From: Marinomonas spartinae
Lineage (GTDB): Bacteria > Pseudomonadota > Gammaproteobacteria > Pseudomonadales > Marinomonadaceae
DNA length: 64,000 bases
NCBI RefSeq assembly: GCF_016461715.1
Contig: NZ_JAEMUI010000016.1
Span: forward strand, 1 to 64,000
Reading direction: 5' to 3'
Below are positions 1 to 7,631 of this stretch, one piece after another. The translations under genes were made by a program, and so were the position numbers. The notes under the pieces were generated by a model. That model was not told where the DNA came from, did no database searches, and saw only the letters and a program-made list of their open reading frames with translations. Positions within the stretch are counted from its first letter, which is position 1. Each line of letters begins with the position of its first letter.

Positions 1-9
1 TAAATAGGA

Positions 10-40
10 AGCCCTGATCAGAAATGGTCGGGGCTTTTTT
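10..40 (+). terminator. Intrinsic terminator at left edge
   Basis: A 10-bp stem (AGCCCTGATC against GGTCGGGGCT, with two G-T wobbles) has a 6-nt loop and runs into a T tract. It reads on the plus strand, so it ends a gene lying left of the window. Given the 5S-like sequence just downstream, that gene may be a 5S rRNA of an rrn operon; this is inference. Confidence 0.75.
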
Positions 41-60
41 CGTTTCAAGAAACGTTTTAA

Positions 61-130
61 ACCATCAGCCGGGTTGAAGCACCTGATCCCATCTCGCAAA
101 GTCATGTGAGAGGGTCGTTATCAAGATTTA
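61..130 (+). pseudogene. Decayed 5S rRNA-like copy with internal deletion
   Basis: The stretch at 61-96 contains CACCTGATCCCATCTCG-like sequence, typical of the first half of gammaproteobacterial 5S rRNA (seen here as GCACCTGATCCCATCTCG). The stretch at 103-130 (CATGTGAGAGGGTCGTTATC, then AAG) matches the 3' end of 5S. About 45-50 nt of the middle is missing between the two, judged against a 5S of normal length from memory. It sits between two terminators, as a second, degenerate 5S unit at the end of an rrn operon would. It cannot fold into a full 5S and is probably non-functional. Confidence 0.5.
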
Positions 131-143
131 ATTAAGAGAAGCC

Positions 144-171
144 CCATCCTGCTAAGTAGGATGGTTTTTTT
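144..171 (+). terminator. Intrinsic terminator after the 5S-like relic
   Basis: A perfect 7-bp stem CCATCCT/AGGATGG with a 7-nt loop is followed by seven T. The preceding AGAGAAGCC and the following TTTTTTTCGTT echo the first terminator at 10-40, which suggests the 5S-plus-terminator unit was once duplicated. Confidence 0.7.
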
Positions 172-182
172 CGTTATGGGAA

Positions 183-225
183 ATCACCATTGCCGATGGT
201 CGTGATGGGCTTTTTATGGCAGACT
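183..225 (+). other. Possible 5S rRNA middle fragment / hairpin
   Basis: GCCGATGGT followed by GTG and GGG-TTT-ATGG at 192-219 resembles the central 5S segment that is missing from the relic at 61-130. The same bases can form an imperfect hairpin (ATCACCAT with ATGGT..GAT) before five T, so it may simply be another weak terminator. Similarity is short and was judged by eye. Confidence 0.3.
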
Positions 226-230
226 AGCAG

Positions 231-659
231 ATTGTCACCTTGCCATCGTATTCGCTTTGCCTGTTTCGTAGGTTTAACGCGTCGGCGCGAATCCCATAGC
301 AAGACGATTGATCTGAGTTAATCTTTTCAAAGGTGGAGCGTTAGATCAAGGAATTCTATCCACCTTTTACTCATCATAAGTGTTCACTCTTTCAGGTTCT
401 CTCACTGTTTTTTAGACTCAATGCATCTGCGAGAATTAAACGCAAAACTTCTCACTATTGTTATAAATTACAGCCGATGGCAAGGTCTGTCGGCAAATTA
501 GCATATATTGGAAATATGAAATAGAACCAATAACCTATAAGTATGGTTGCAAGATTATCCAAAAAAATTCAAAGAATTTTGTAGTCTTATCTGTATGTCT
601 TTTATTCTCAGATTTAAGTACTAGCATTAATGGTTGAATAACAATGGAAGGAGACGAAG
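231..659. other. Non-coding stretch upstream of wrbA
   Basis: No credible coding frame is seen. It holds a 9-bp inverted repeat (AAAGGTGGA at 329-337, TCCACCTTT at 359-367, 21-nt loop) and a shorter GCCGA/TCGGC pair near 473-494. An imperfect AACC-TATAAGTAT-GGTT symmetry near 531-547 could be a regulator site for wrbA. None of these can be assigned to a known factor from sequence alone. Confidence 0.4.
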
Positions 660-1256
660 ATGGCAAAAGTATTAGTACTGTACTATTCAAGTTATGGTCA
701 TATAGAAACGATGGCGAATGAAGTAGCTGAAGGAGCGCGAAGCACAGGTGCTCAGGTTGACATTAAGCGAGTACCCGAGTTGATGCCAGAGGATGTGGCA
801 AAAAACGCGGGAATAAAGCTTGACCAGGCGGCTCCTATCGCCAAGCCTGAAGACTTGGAAGAGTATGATGCCGTTATTTTTGGTTCACCCACTCGCTTTG
901 GGAATATGGCCGCTCAGATGAGAAATTTTCTGGATATGACGGGGGGATTATGGGCCAAAGGTAAGTTAGTCGGTAAGGTTGGCAGTGTATTCACGTCTAC
1001 TGGTACTGGTGGTGGTAATGAGACGACGGTTCAATCTTTTCATACAACGCTATTTCACCATGGTTTTGTTGTGGTTGGTTTGCCTTATTCTTGCCCAGAG
1101 TTGGCGGATGTGAGTGAAGTAAAAGGGGGCTCTCCATTGGGGGCTGGTACGATTGCAGGCGCCGACGGTAGTCGCCAGCCATCTCAGAAAGAAGTGGCGA
1201 TGGCACGCTTCCAAGGTAAGCATGTTGCAGAAATTGCCGCGAAGCTAAGTGCATAA
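660..1256 (+). CDS. wrbA: NAD(P)H:quinone oxidoreductase WrbA, flavodoxin-like
   Basis: WrbA is a cytosolic tetrameric FMN enzyme that reduces quinones by two electrons, avoiding semiquinone radicals. At 198 aa it has the normal family length. The phosphate-binding loop of the flavodoxin fold is at residues 10-17 (SSYGHIET), the family block GSPTRFGNM is at 75-83, and a glycine-rich STGTGGGNE loop is at 113-121 with a His pair at 133-134. The ATG follows a good AAGGAGA ribosome site 8 bases upstream. The gene is alone, with a terminator right after it and a long non-coding leader before it. The assignment is secure; the physiological quinone and inducer are not visible. Confidence 0.95.
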   Translation: MAKVLVLYYSSYGHIETMANEVAEGARSTGAQVDIKRVPELMPEDVAKNAGIKLDQAAPIAKPEDLEEYDAVIFGSPTRFGNMAAQMRNFLDMTGGLWAKGKLVGKVGSVFTSTGTGGGNETTVQSFHTTLFHHGFVVVGLPYSCPELADVSEVKGGSPLGAGTIAGADGSRQPSQKEVAMARFQGKHVAEIAAKLSA

Positions 1257-1282
1257 CTCGGCTTGCTCGTAGATTTATTGAC

Positions 1283-1315
1283 AAAAAAGGTAGGCCTTGA
1301 ACGCCTACTTTTTTT
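1283..1315 (+). terminator. Intrinsic terminator of wrbA
   Basis: A 13-bp stem (AAAAAAGGTAGGC against GCCTACTTTTTTT, one G-T pair) with a 7-nt loop starts 26 bases after the wrbA stop. The A/T-symmetric stem base lets it work in both directions. Confidence 0.85.
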
Positions 1316-1556
1316 GTCTGTTCTCCAGTAAATGCACGGTTTTTCTTCTCTTTTGCTAAAGCGAGTGTTAGAAACGGGAAAGAGGGAATACTGATGTATT
1401 TTTGTCACTTGTGATGACGATGAATATTTTGTGTTTTAGATCAAATATCGCTTCCCTCGTATGAGGTTATTCTCTATTCTCGCGCTCGTGGTACCACCAT
1501 ATTTTTTTCTGTTGTTTTTGATCAAAGCGGCTTTATTTTTTGTCCAAGGAATACCT

Positions 1557-2462
1557 ATGAAAATCGCTATTTTATCGCGCAATCCCAACCTTTATTCTAC
1601 TCGACGTTTAGTGGAAGCTGGTCGAGAACTGGGCCATGAGGTGGATGTGATAGACACGATGCACTGTTATATGGACATTACCAGTAGCAGTCCGTCGGTT
1701 CGTTACGATGGTCAGCCTTTGCCTATGTACGATGCTGTTATTCCAAGGATCGGTGCTTCTGTTACTTTTTATGGTACGGCCGTGGTCCGTCAGTTTGAGA
1801 TGATGGGCACTTACAGTATTAATGAATCTGTGGCGATTAGTCGCTCAAGAGATAAGTTACGCTCTTTACAGTTAATGTCCCGTAAAGGTCTTGGTTTACC
1901 CAAAACAGGGTTCGCTCACCATCCAGATAAAATTGGTGACTTGCTAAAAAATGTTGGCGGGGCACCAGTGGTGATTAAATTGTTAGAGGGTACACAGGGG
2001 ATTGGCGTGGTGTTGGCGGAATCTAATAAAACCGCTGAATCTATTATCGAGGCCTTTATGGGGTTAAAGGCTAATATTTTGGTGCAGGAATACATCAAAG
2101 AAGCTGGCGGTGCGGATATTCGTTGTTTGGTCGTTGGTGGCAAAGTGGTGGCTGCGATGAAACGGCAAGGTGCAGAGGGGGAGTTTCGCTCTAATTTGCA
2201 TCGTGGTGGAACGGCTACTCTCGTTAAGTTGTCGCCAGAGGAGCGTAAAACGGCCATTGATGCGGCGAAAGTAATGGGGCTGAATATGTGCGGCGTCGAT
2301 ATATTGCGCTCTAATAATGGCCCTTTGATCATGGAAGTTAACTCATCCCCAGGTCTTGAAGGTATTGAGTCTGCAACCAAAAAAGATGTGGCTAAAATGA
2401 TTATTCAATACTTGGAAAAAGCATCGATTACCGGGACGACGAAGACGAAAGGGAAGGGTTGA
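1557..2462 (+). CDS. rimK: RimK-type ATP-grasp glutamate ligase
   Basis: RimK adds glutamate residues to the C-terminus of ribosomal protein S6, and family members make poly-alpha-glutamate; it acts in the cytosol. The ATG at 1557 gives 301 aa beginning [10 protein letters not shown], the usual RimK start, and has AAGGA 7 bases upstream. A longer in-frame reading from 1461 adds a hydrophobic segment absent from the family, so I reject it. The ATP-grasp core shows [13 protein letters not shown] (138-150) and the metal-binding [10 protein letters not shown] (260-269). The stop overlaps the next start (TGATG), so this gene and the deacylase downstream are translationally coupled. S6 itself is not in the window, so the substrate is inferred. 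Confidence 0.93.
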   Translation: MKIAILSRNPNLYSTRRLVEAGRELGHEVDVIDTMHCYMDITSSSPSVRYDGQPLPMYDAVIPRIGASVTFYGTAVVRQFEMMGTYSINESVAISRSRDKLRSLQLMSRKGLGLPKTGFAHHPDKIGDLLKNVGGAPVVIKLLEGTQGIGVVLAESNKTAESIIEAFMGLKANILVQEYIKEAGGADIRCLVVGGKVVAAMKRQGAEGEFRSNLHRGGTATLVKLSPEERKTAIDAAKVMGLNMCGVDILRSNNGPLIMEVNSSPGLEGIESATKKDVAKMIIQYLEKASITGTTKTKGKG

Positions 2463-3496
2463 TGAGTAATGATATTTTATCGATAGATGGAATTGATATT
2501 TCACTTGGCGAAACCATTAAAATTGAGTTGCCAATTATTAAGCTGTATACCGATACGAACATGTCCATGCCGATTTATATTCGACGTGGTAAGCGTCCTG
2601 GCCCGACGCTTTTTGTCAGTGCTGCGATTCATGGCGATGAACTGAACGGTATTGAGATCATTAGCCGCCTGATTAATAGTAAGTATATGGATAAAATTCG
2701 TGGCACTTTAATTGCCGTACCGGTGGTCAATGGCTATGGTGTACTCAGCCAAAGCCGCTATTTGCCAGATAGACGGGATTTGAATCGTAGCTTTCCAGGC
2801 TCCAAACGTGGCTCTTTGGCTGGACGAGTGGCGGATCGGTTTTTAACGGAAGTGGTGTCAAAAGCGGACTATGGAATTGATTTGCACACTGGGAGTTTGC
2901 ATCGCTCTAATTTACCGCAGATACGTGGCAACTTGGATGATCAAGACATTTTAGGGATGGCAAAGGCCTTTGGCGTCCCTGTTATCTTAAACTCTAATTC
3001 CCGGGACGGTTCTTTGCGAGAGTGTGCAAATGATGTCGGTGCAAAAGTGATCTTGTATGAGGCGGGTGAGGCCCTACGTTTCGATGAATTATCTATCCGA
3101 GCGGGGGTAAAAGGGATTATTGGTGTGATGCGACACCTTGGTATGCTATCGAAATCTCGTCGTAAAAAGTCATTGCCAGAGCCCAGAATTGCCAGAAGCA
3201 GCAGTTGGATTAGAGCAACCGATAGTGGTTTTACAACGCATTTGAAAGCCTTGGGTGATCTTGTTGAAAACAACGAGTTGCTGGCTCAAATTAAAGATCC
3301 TTATGGGGAAGTGCTGGATGAGGTGGTGTGTAAAAAGGGTGGCATCATCATTGGTAAGCAAAACATTCCACTGGTTCAAGAAGGGGATGCGATGTATCAC
3401 ATTGCTCATTTTTCTTCGCCAGATGAGGTCGCTGAATACGTGGAAAGTATGCAGGATGAATTGATGGAGAACGACCAAGCTTTTCCTTTAGATTAA
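2462..3496 (+). CDS. Succinylglutamate desuccinylase/aspartoacylase-family zinc deacylase
   Basis: This is a member of the AstE/ASPA branch of M14-like zinc hydrolases, which cleave N-acyl amino acids. With the ATG at 2462 the protein has 344 aa. Likely zinc ligands are H57 and E60 (IHGDE) and H142 (DLHTG); the substrate-side DLNRSFPG block is at 106-113. The C-terminal third is the beta-rich domain usual in this family. It overlaps rimK by one base. It lacks the astABCD context of arginine catabolism, so a role tied to RimK products, such as trimming added glutamates, is possible but inferred. The substrate is unknown. Confidence 0.85.
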   Translation: MSNDILSIDGIDISLGETIKIELPIIKLYTDTNMSMPIYIRRGKRPGPTLFVSAAIHGDELNGIEIISRLINSKYMDKIRGTLIAVPVVNGYGVLSQSRYLPDRRDLNRSFPGSKRGSLAGRVADRFLTEVVSKADYGIDLHTGSLHRSNLPQIRGNLDDQDILGMAKAFGVPVILNSNSRDGSLRECANDVGAKVILYEAGEALRFDELSIRAGVKGIIGVMRHLGMLSKSRRKKSLPEPRIARSSSWIRATDSGFTTHLKALGDLVENNELLAQIKDPYGEVLDEVVCKKGGIIIGKQNIPLVQEGDAMYHIAHFSSPDEVAEYVESMQDELMENDQAFPLD

Positions 3497-3537
3497 CTGT
3501 ATTTAGGCCCATTGGGCGAGATCATTTGTTAGGTAGC

Positions 3538-3562
3538 AAAAAAAGCCCTGCAAAGCAGGGCT
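3538..3562 (-). terminator. Intrinsic terminator of ppsA
   Basis: A perfect 8-bp stem AGCCCTGC/GCAGGGCT with a 3-nt loop is followed, on the minus strand, by seven T. It lies 45 bases past the ppsA stop. Confidence 0.85.
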
Positions 3563-3606
3563 ATCAAACTAGAAAGTGACGCTACAATAAACGTAACGCG
3601 CCGTCG

Positions 3607-6003
3607 TTAAACGGCATTCTGACTTAATGATGAGTTTTCCAACACGTCATTAAGATGCAGCCAGGTTTCGATGACAGTATCTGGGTTAAGAGACATGCTC
3701 TCAATACCTTGACCGACCAGCCAGTCTGCAAAATCCGCATGATCCGAAGGCCCTTGGCCACAAATCCCTACGTATTTTCCTTTATTACGACAGGCGGTAA
3801 TTGCCATCTTCAATAATTTTTTCACCGCAGGATTGCGTTCATCGAACTTATCCGCGATGAGACCGGAGTCTCGGTCTAATCCAAGGGTTAACTGGGTTAG
3901 ATCGTTTGAACCAATAGAGAAGCCGTCAAAGTATTCTAAGAACTCATCAGCAAGTAAGGCATTGGATGGAAGTTCACACATCATGATGACTTTCAGGCCA
4001 TTTTCTCCGCGTGCTAGGCCTTGTTCTGCCAATAGTTCGGTGACTTGTTGAGCTTCTTCGAGTGTGCGCACAAATGGGATCATAATCTGAACATTTGTTA
4101 AGCCCATTTCGTTACGTACTCGGCGAATGGCCTCACATTCCAAGGCAAAGCAATCACGGAACGAATCGTCGATATAGCGAGCCGCTCCACGGAAGCCTAG
4201 CATTGGGTTCTCTTCATCTGGTTCGAACAATGGACCACCAACGAGGTTGTGGTACTCGTTTGACTTAAAGTCAGATAAACGAACAATGACGGGCTTTTTA
4301 GAGAAAGAACAAGCCAACGTGGCGATCCCTTCTACCAGCTTGTCGACATAGAACTCCACAGGGCCCGAGTACCCCGCGATACGATGGTTGATCTCTTCTT
4401 GCAGAGAGGCATCCATTTGATCGTAATTCAATAGCGCTTTTGGGTGAATGCCAATCATACGGTTAATAATGAACTCAAGACGAGCCAATCCGATACCAGC
4501 ATTAGGCAACATGGCAAAATCAAACGCACGGTTTGGGTTGCCCACGTTCATCATGATTTTCACTGGTAGGTTAGGCATGTTGCCCACTTCTGAGGTGATC
4601 ACATCGAACTTGAGCTGACCTTGGTAGACAAAGCCCATATCCCCTTGGGCACAAGAAACTGTGACGGATTGTCCATCTTTTAAAACCTCTGTGGCATCAC
4701 CGCAACCGACGACAGCGGGAATGCCCAACTCACGAGCAATAATCGCAGCATGACACGTACGTCCACCACGGTTGGTGACGATGGCCGAGGCACGTTTCAT
4801 AATAGGTTCCCAATCGGGATCCGTGATGTCGGTTACAAGAATATCACCTGGTTGAATGCGATCCATCTCGGTAATAGACGACAGCACTTTGACTTCGCCT
4901 GTGCCTATTTTGTGACCAATCGCGCGCCCAGTGATGAGAACAGATGAGGTTTCTTTTAGAGAATAACGTTCCATGCTTTGTGCATTGGTTTGGCTGCGGA
5001 CGGTTTCAGGACGGGCTTGAACGATGTAAATTTTGCCGTCTACTCCATCTTTTGCCCATTCTATGTCCATGGGGCGTTTGTAATGTTGTTCAATGATGCA
5101 AGCTTGGCGTGCCAAATCTTCGATTTCTTCATTGCTCAGTGCGAAGCGGTTTTGGTCATTCAACTCGACAGGAACAATTTCGACGAATTCTTCGCTGCCA
5201 GCTTCCGCGTATTGCATTTTTTGCGCTTTAGAACCAAGAGACTTACGCACAACAGCAGGGCGGTTAGCGGCCAATGTGGTTTTATGTACATAGTACTCAT
5301 CTGGGTTGACGGTGCCTTGTACGACCATTTCACCGAGACCGTAAGCGGCTGTGATGAAGACCACTTCGTTGAAGCCTGATTCGGTGTCTAATGTGAACAG
5401 TACGCCAGAGGCGCCAATGTCACTGCGAACCATCTTTTGAATGCCAGCAGACAGTGCCACCCCTTTGTGTTCAAAGCCTTGATGCACACGGTATGAGATC
5501 GCGCGATCATTAAATAGTGAAGCAAAGACGCGTTTAATGGAGGCTTTAATATCTGCCAAGCCTTTGACGTTTAAGTAAGTTTCTTGCTGTCCTGCGAAAG
5601 ACGCATCTGGTAGATCTTCAGCGGTTGCCGAAGAGCGAACAGCGAAAGACGTATCGCTAGGGTTGTCATCGCACAGTACAGCAAAGGCGTCTTTGATTTC
5701 TTGATCAAATTCAGCAGAGAAAGATGCACTTTCAATCCAGCCTCGAATTTGCACGCCAGCTTCAGCAAGGGCATGAACATCATCGACATCTAAGCTGTCT
5801 AGGGTTTCATGGATTTTTGCATCCAAGCCACTTTCTTCTAGAAAGCTTTGATAAGCATAGGCAGTGGTTGCAAACCCATTTGGTACTTGAATACCAAGGT
5901 CCGTCAGGTTGGAAATCATTTCACCTAAAGATGCGTTTTTACCGCCGACTTCACCGACATCTTCTAAACGAAGATCTTTAAACCACTTAATAAATTTGCT
6001 CAC
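3607..6003 (-). CDS. ppsA: Phosphoenolpyruvate synthase
   Basis: PpsA converts pyruvate, ATP and water to phosphoenolpyruvate, AMP and phosphate, the entry to gluconeogenesis from pyruvate or lactate. The 798 aa match the family length. Domains in order are the N-terminal ATP-binding domain, the swivelling phosphohistidine domain ([11 protein letters not shown], catalytic H418) and the C-terminal PEP/pyruvate-binding barrel with [11 protein letters not shown] (acid-base Cys748). An AGTGCC-rich leader precedes the ATG. It is divergent from ppsR, which encodes its kinase/phosphorylase, the standard arrangement. With lutABC in the same window it would help lactate feed gluconeogenesis. Confidence 0.97.
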   Translation of the reverse strand: MSKFIKWFKDLRLEDVGEVGGKNASLGEMISNLTDLGIQVPNGFATTAYAYQSFLEESGLDAKIHETLDSLDVDDVHALAEAGVQIRGWIESASFSAEFDQEIKDAFAVLCDDNPSDTSFAVRSSATAEDLPDASFAGQQETYLNVKGLADIKASIKRVFASLFNDRAISYRVHQGFEHKGVALSAGIQKMVRSDIGASGVLFTLDTESGFNEVVFITAAYGLGEMVVQGTVNPDEYYVHKTTLAANRPAVVRKSLGSKAQKMQYAEAGSEEFVEIVPVELNDQNRFALSNEEIEDLARQACIIEQHYKRPMDIEWAKDGVDGKIYIVQARPETVRSQTNAQSMERYSLKETSSVLITGRAIGHKIGTGEVKVLSSITEMDRIQPGDILVTDITDPDWEPIMKRASAIVTNRGGRTCHAAIIARELGIPAVVGCGDATEVLKDGQSVTVSCAQGDMGFVYQGQLKFDVITSEVGNMPNLPVKIMMNVGNPNRAFDFAMLPNAGIGLARLEFIINRMIGIHPKALLNYDQMDASLQEEINHRIAGYSGPVEFYVDKLVEGIATLACSFSKKPVIVRLSDFKSNEYHNLVGGPLFEPDEENPMLGFRGAARYIDDSFRDCFALECEAIRRVRNEMGLTNVQIMIPFVRTLEEAQQVTELLAEQGLARGENGLKVIMMCELPSNALLADEFLEYFDGFSIGSNDLTQLTLGLDRDSGLIADKFDERNPAVKKLLKMAITACRNKGKYVGICGQGPSDHADFADWLVGQGIESMSLNPDTVIETWLHLNDVLENSSLSQNAV

Positions 6004-6223
6004 AAGGCACTCCAGAAATTGTTAAACGTAAAAGCTCTTTTTATTGTGTCTTTCATATCATCGTGCTGTTCGACATCGCTGAGATATCAAGACAAGACAG
6101 CCGGAATATTTTTCTAGCCTGCGCTTGTCAAAGTGCAGCGAATGAGATCATTGTATGTAGAGGAGTGCTGAGGAATAAAATCGATTATTCGATGTTGTTT
6201 TATTTCAATTTAAAAATTCAATG

Positions 6224-6240
6224 TTGTTGTATAACAACAA
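6224..6240. promoter_or_regulatory. Perfect palindrome ahead of ppsR
   Basis: TTGTTGT and ACAACAA form a perfect 7-bp inverted repeat around ATA. It ends 13 bases before the ppsR start, within the ppsA-ppsR divergent region. Its place suggests an operator or a short leader hairpin. It has TTGT/ACAA half-sites, but the spacings do not match the HexR spacing I recall, so I do not name the factor. Confidence 0.4.
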
Positions 6241-6253
6241 AAAAGAGAAAAAA

Positions 6254-7060
6254 ATGATGAAAGTATATTTTGTTTCCGATGGAACGGCGATTACAGCTGA
6301 AGTGTTCGGTTCTGCGATATTGTCCTTTTTTGATATCCCAATCGAAATGCAAAGTGTGCCTTTTGTAAATACCAATGACCAAGCCAATGGTTTAAAAAGA
6401 CAAATCAATTTAGAAGTGGTGAATGGCAATGCTCCACTGGTGTTTTATACGATTTCTGACATCTTAATCCGTGAGATTATTCAATCTTGTGATGCTCACT
6501 GTTATAACGTGTTTGGTGACTTGCTGTTACCCATTGAAAAAGCCTTGGGAGTGAAAGCCCTGCCGACGGCTCAAAAGGCCCATGGTATGAAAGCGGGGGT
6601 CTATGATGCTCGCATCGAGGCGATTAACTACGCCTTAGCGAATGATGATGGCGCATCAATCAAAAATTTCGATCAAGCGGATATCATTTTATTGGGTGTA
6701 TCTCGGTCCGGGAAAACCCCCACCAGTTTGTACCTTGCCATGCAGTACAGTATTAAGGCGGCGAATTATCCGATTACAGAAGATGACTTTTCCGCGCCAG
6801 GCTTGCCAAAAGTGCTTCGTCCTCATAAGAAAAAGTTGTTTGGTTTAACCATTGATCCCGATAGATTGCACGAAATTCGTACAGGACGCATGGCATCTAG
6901 TAAGTATGCTTCGCCACGTCAGTGTCGTTATGAGTTAGAAGAAGTGGAGTCTTTATATCGACAAGAACGGATTCCTTTCTTGAATTCTACGCGGTTATCG
7001 GTGGAAGAAATTTCCGCCAAAGTCATGGCCGAAATGCATTTGGTGCGTCATAGACAGTGA
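6254..7060 (+). CDS. ppsR: PEP synthase regulatory protein (bifunctional kinase/pyrophosphorylase, DUF299)
   Basis: PpsR phosphorylates a threonine of PpsA using ADP and removes the phosphate by phosphorolysis, so it switches PEP synthase off and on. The protein begins MMKVYFVSDGTAITAE, the typical SDGTAITAE signature at residues 8-16, and carries the P-loop GVSRSGKT at 148-155. I chose ATG 6254; an in-frame ATG at 6221 would add 11 Lys/Asn-rich residues and read through the palindrome at 6224-6240. That gives 268 aa, near the family norm. A hairpin follows the stop. The divergent neighbour ppsA is its substrate. Confidence 0.95.
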   Translation: MMKVYFVSDGTAITAEVFGSAILSFFDIPIEMQSVPFVNTNDQANGLKRQINLEVVNGNAPLVFYTISDILIREIIQSCDAHCYNVFGDLLLPIEKALGVKALPTAQKAHGMKAGVYDARIEAINYALANDDGASIKNFDQADIILLGVSRSGKTPTSLYLAMQYSIKAANYPITEDDFSAPGLPKVLRPHKKKLFGLTIDPDRLHEIRTGRMASSKYASPRQCRYELEEVESLYRQERIPFLNSTRLSVEEISAKVMAEMHLVRHRQ

Positions 7061-7072
7061 GTTTTGTCGAAA

Positions 7073-7107
7073 AACCTATCAACTTATTCGATGGGTTCTT
7101 GTTTTTT
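7073..7107 (+). terminator. Terminator-like hairpin after ppsR
   Basis: AACCTATC pairs with GATGGGTT (8 bp, one G-T) over a 9-nt loop, followed by CTTGTTTTTT. It lies 12 bases after the stop codon. Confidence 0.6.
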
Positions 7108-7340
7108 GTGGGTTATTTAACTGGATTTGACGCAAAAAGGTGCGACGTCACCTTAAAACTATCACAATCAATCGGTATAAAAACCCTTAAGATTAGCGAA
7201 TGAGTGCGTTTTGTTGTGAAATTACACATAGAGCAATAACGTGAGGTTGGCTATTTCGAGCTGCTTGTGCAGTTTATGTGAACAAGTGCGTTAAGCTAAA
7301 GAGTATTGGCGGATAATACTCTATAATAATGCCTTATCAG

Positions 7341-7478
7341 GGAAGGTGCGAATAAGTTGTCTAAGACTCAGGCTTTCAGAAAGATGGTCAATTAAGGCGT
7401 GATGTTGAGGAGTGTAGCTTTCGAAGCATCGCAATGCAGGAGCAATTACCGAGACAGGAGGACTTGTTTGTACCTTCC
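7341..7478. mobile_element. IS5-family MITE-like relic (no transposase)
   Basis: The left end reads GGAAGGTGCGAATAAGT (7341-7357) and the right end, on the other strand, reads GGAAGGTACAAACAAGT; they match at 14 of 17 bases. These resemble the terminal repeats I remember for IS5 (GGAAGGTGCGAA...). The flanking 4-mers are TCAG on the left and CTAG on the right, consistent with a decayed YTAR target duplication. The 138-bp interior has no reading frame. It sits in the 571-bp gap before rnr, about 150 bases from its start, so it may carry or disturb the rnr promoter. The rest of that gap shows no gene. Confidence 0.6.
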
Positions 7479-7631
7479 CTAGACAGGTCAGCGACTTGTT
7501 AAGCGGCTAACTAGAAGAAACACTAGACGGCATAAGACTATAGAGGAACAGGGCGCTGCAGAGTATAAGATGCCAATACCCATATTTTCATAAGGCTGCA
7601 TCTTATTGAACAAATCAAGGATAAAAATACA

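Noticed and set aside
4978..5379. 133-codon frame opposite ppsA
   Set aside because: It is the antisense shadow of a strongly conserved gene and has no start signal.
6170..6240. HexR or Cra operator naming for the ppsA-ppsR palindromes
   Set aside because: The half-site spacing does not match the consensus forms I recall, so I leave the factor unnamed.
7381..7631. tRNA or small RNA gene in the gap before rnr
   Set aside because: No T-loop or acceptor-stem pattern could be found; part of this gap is explained by the MITE-like element.
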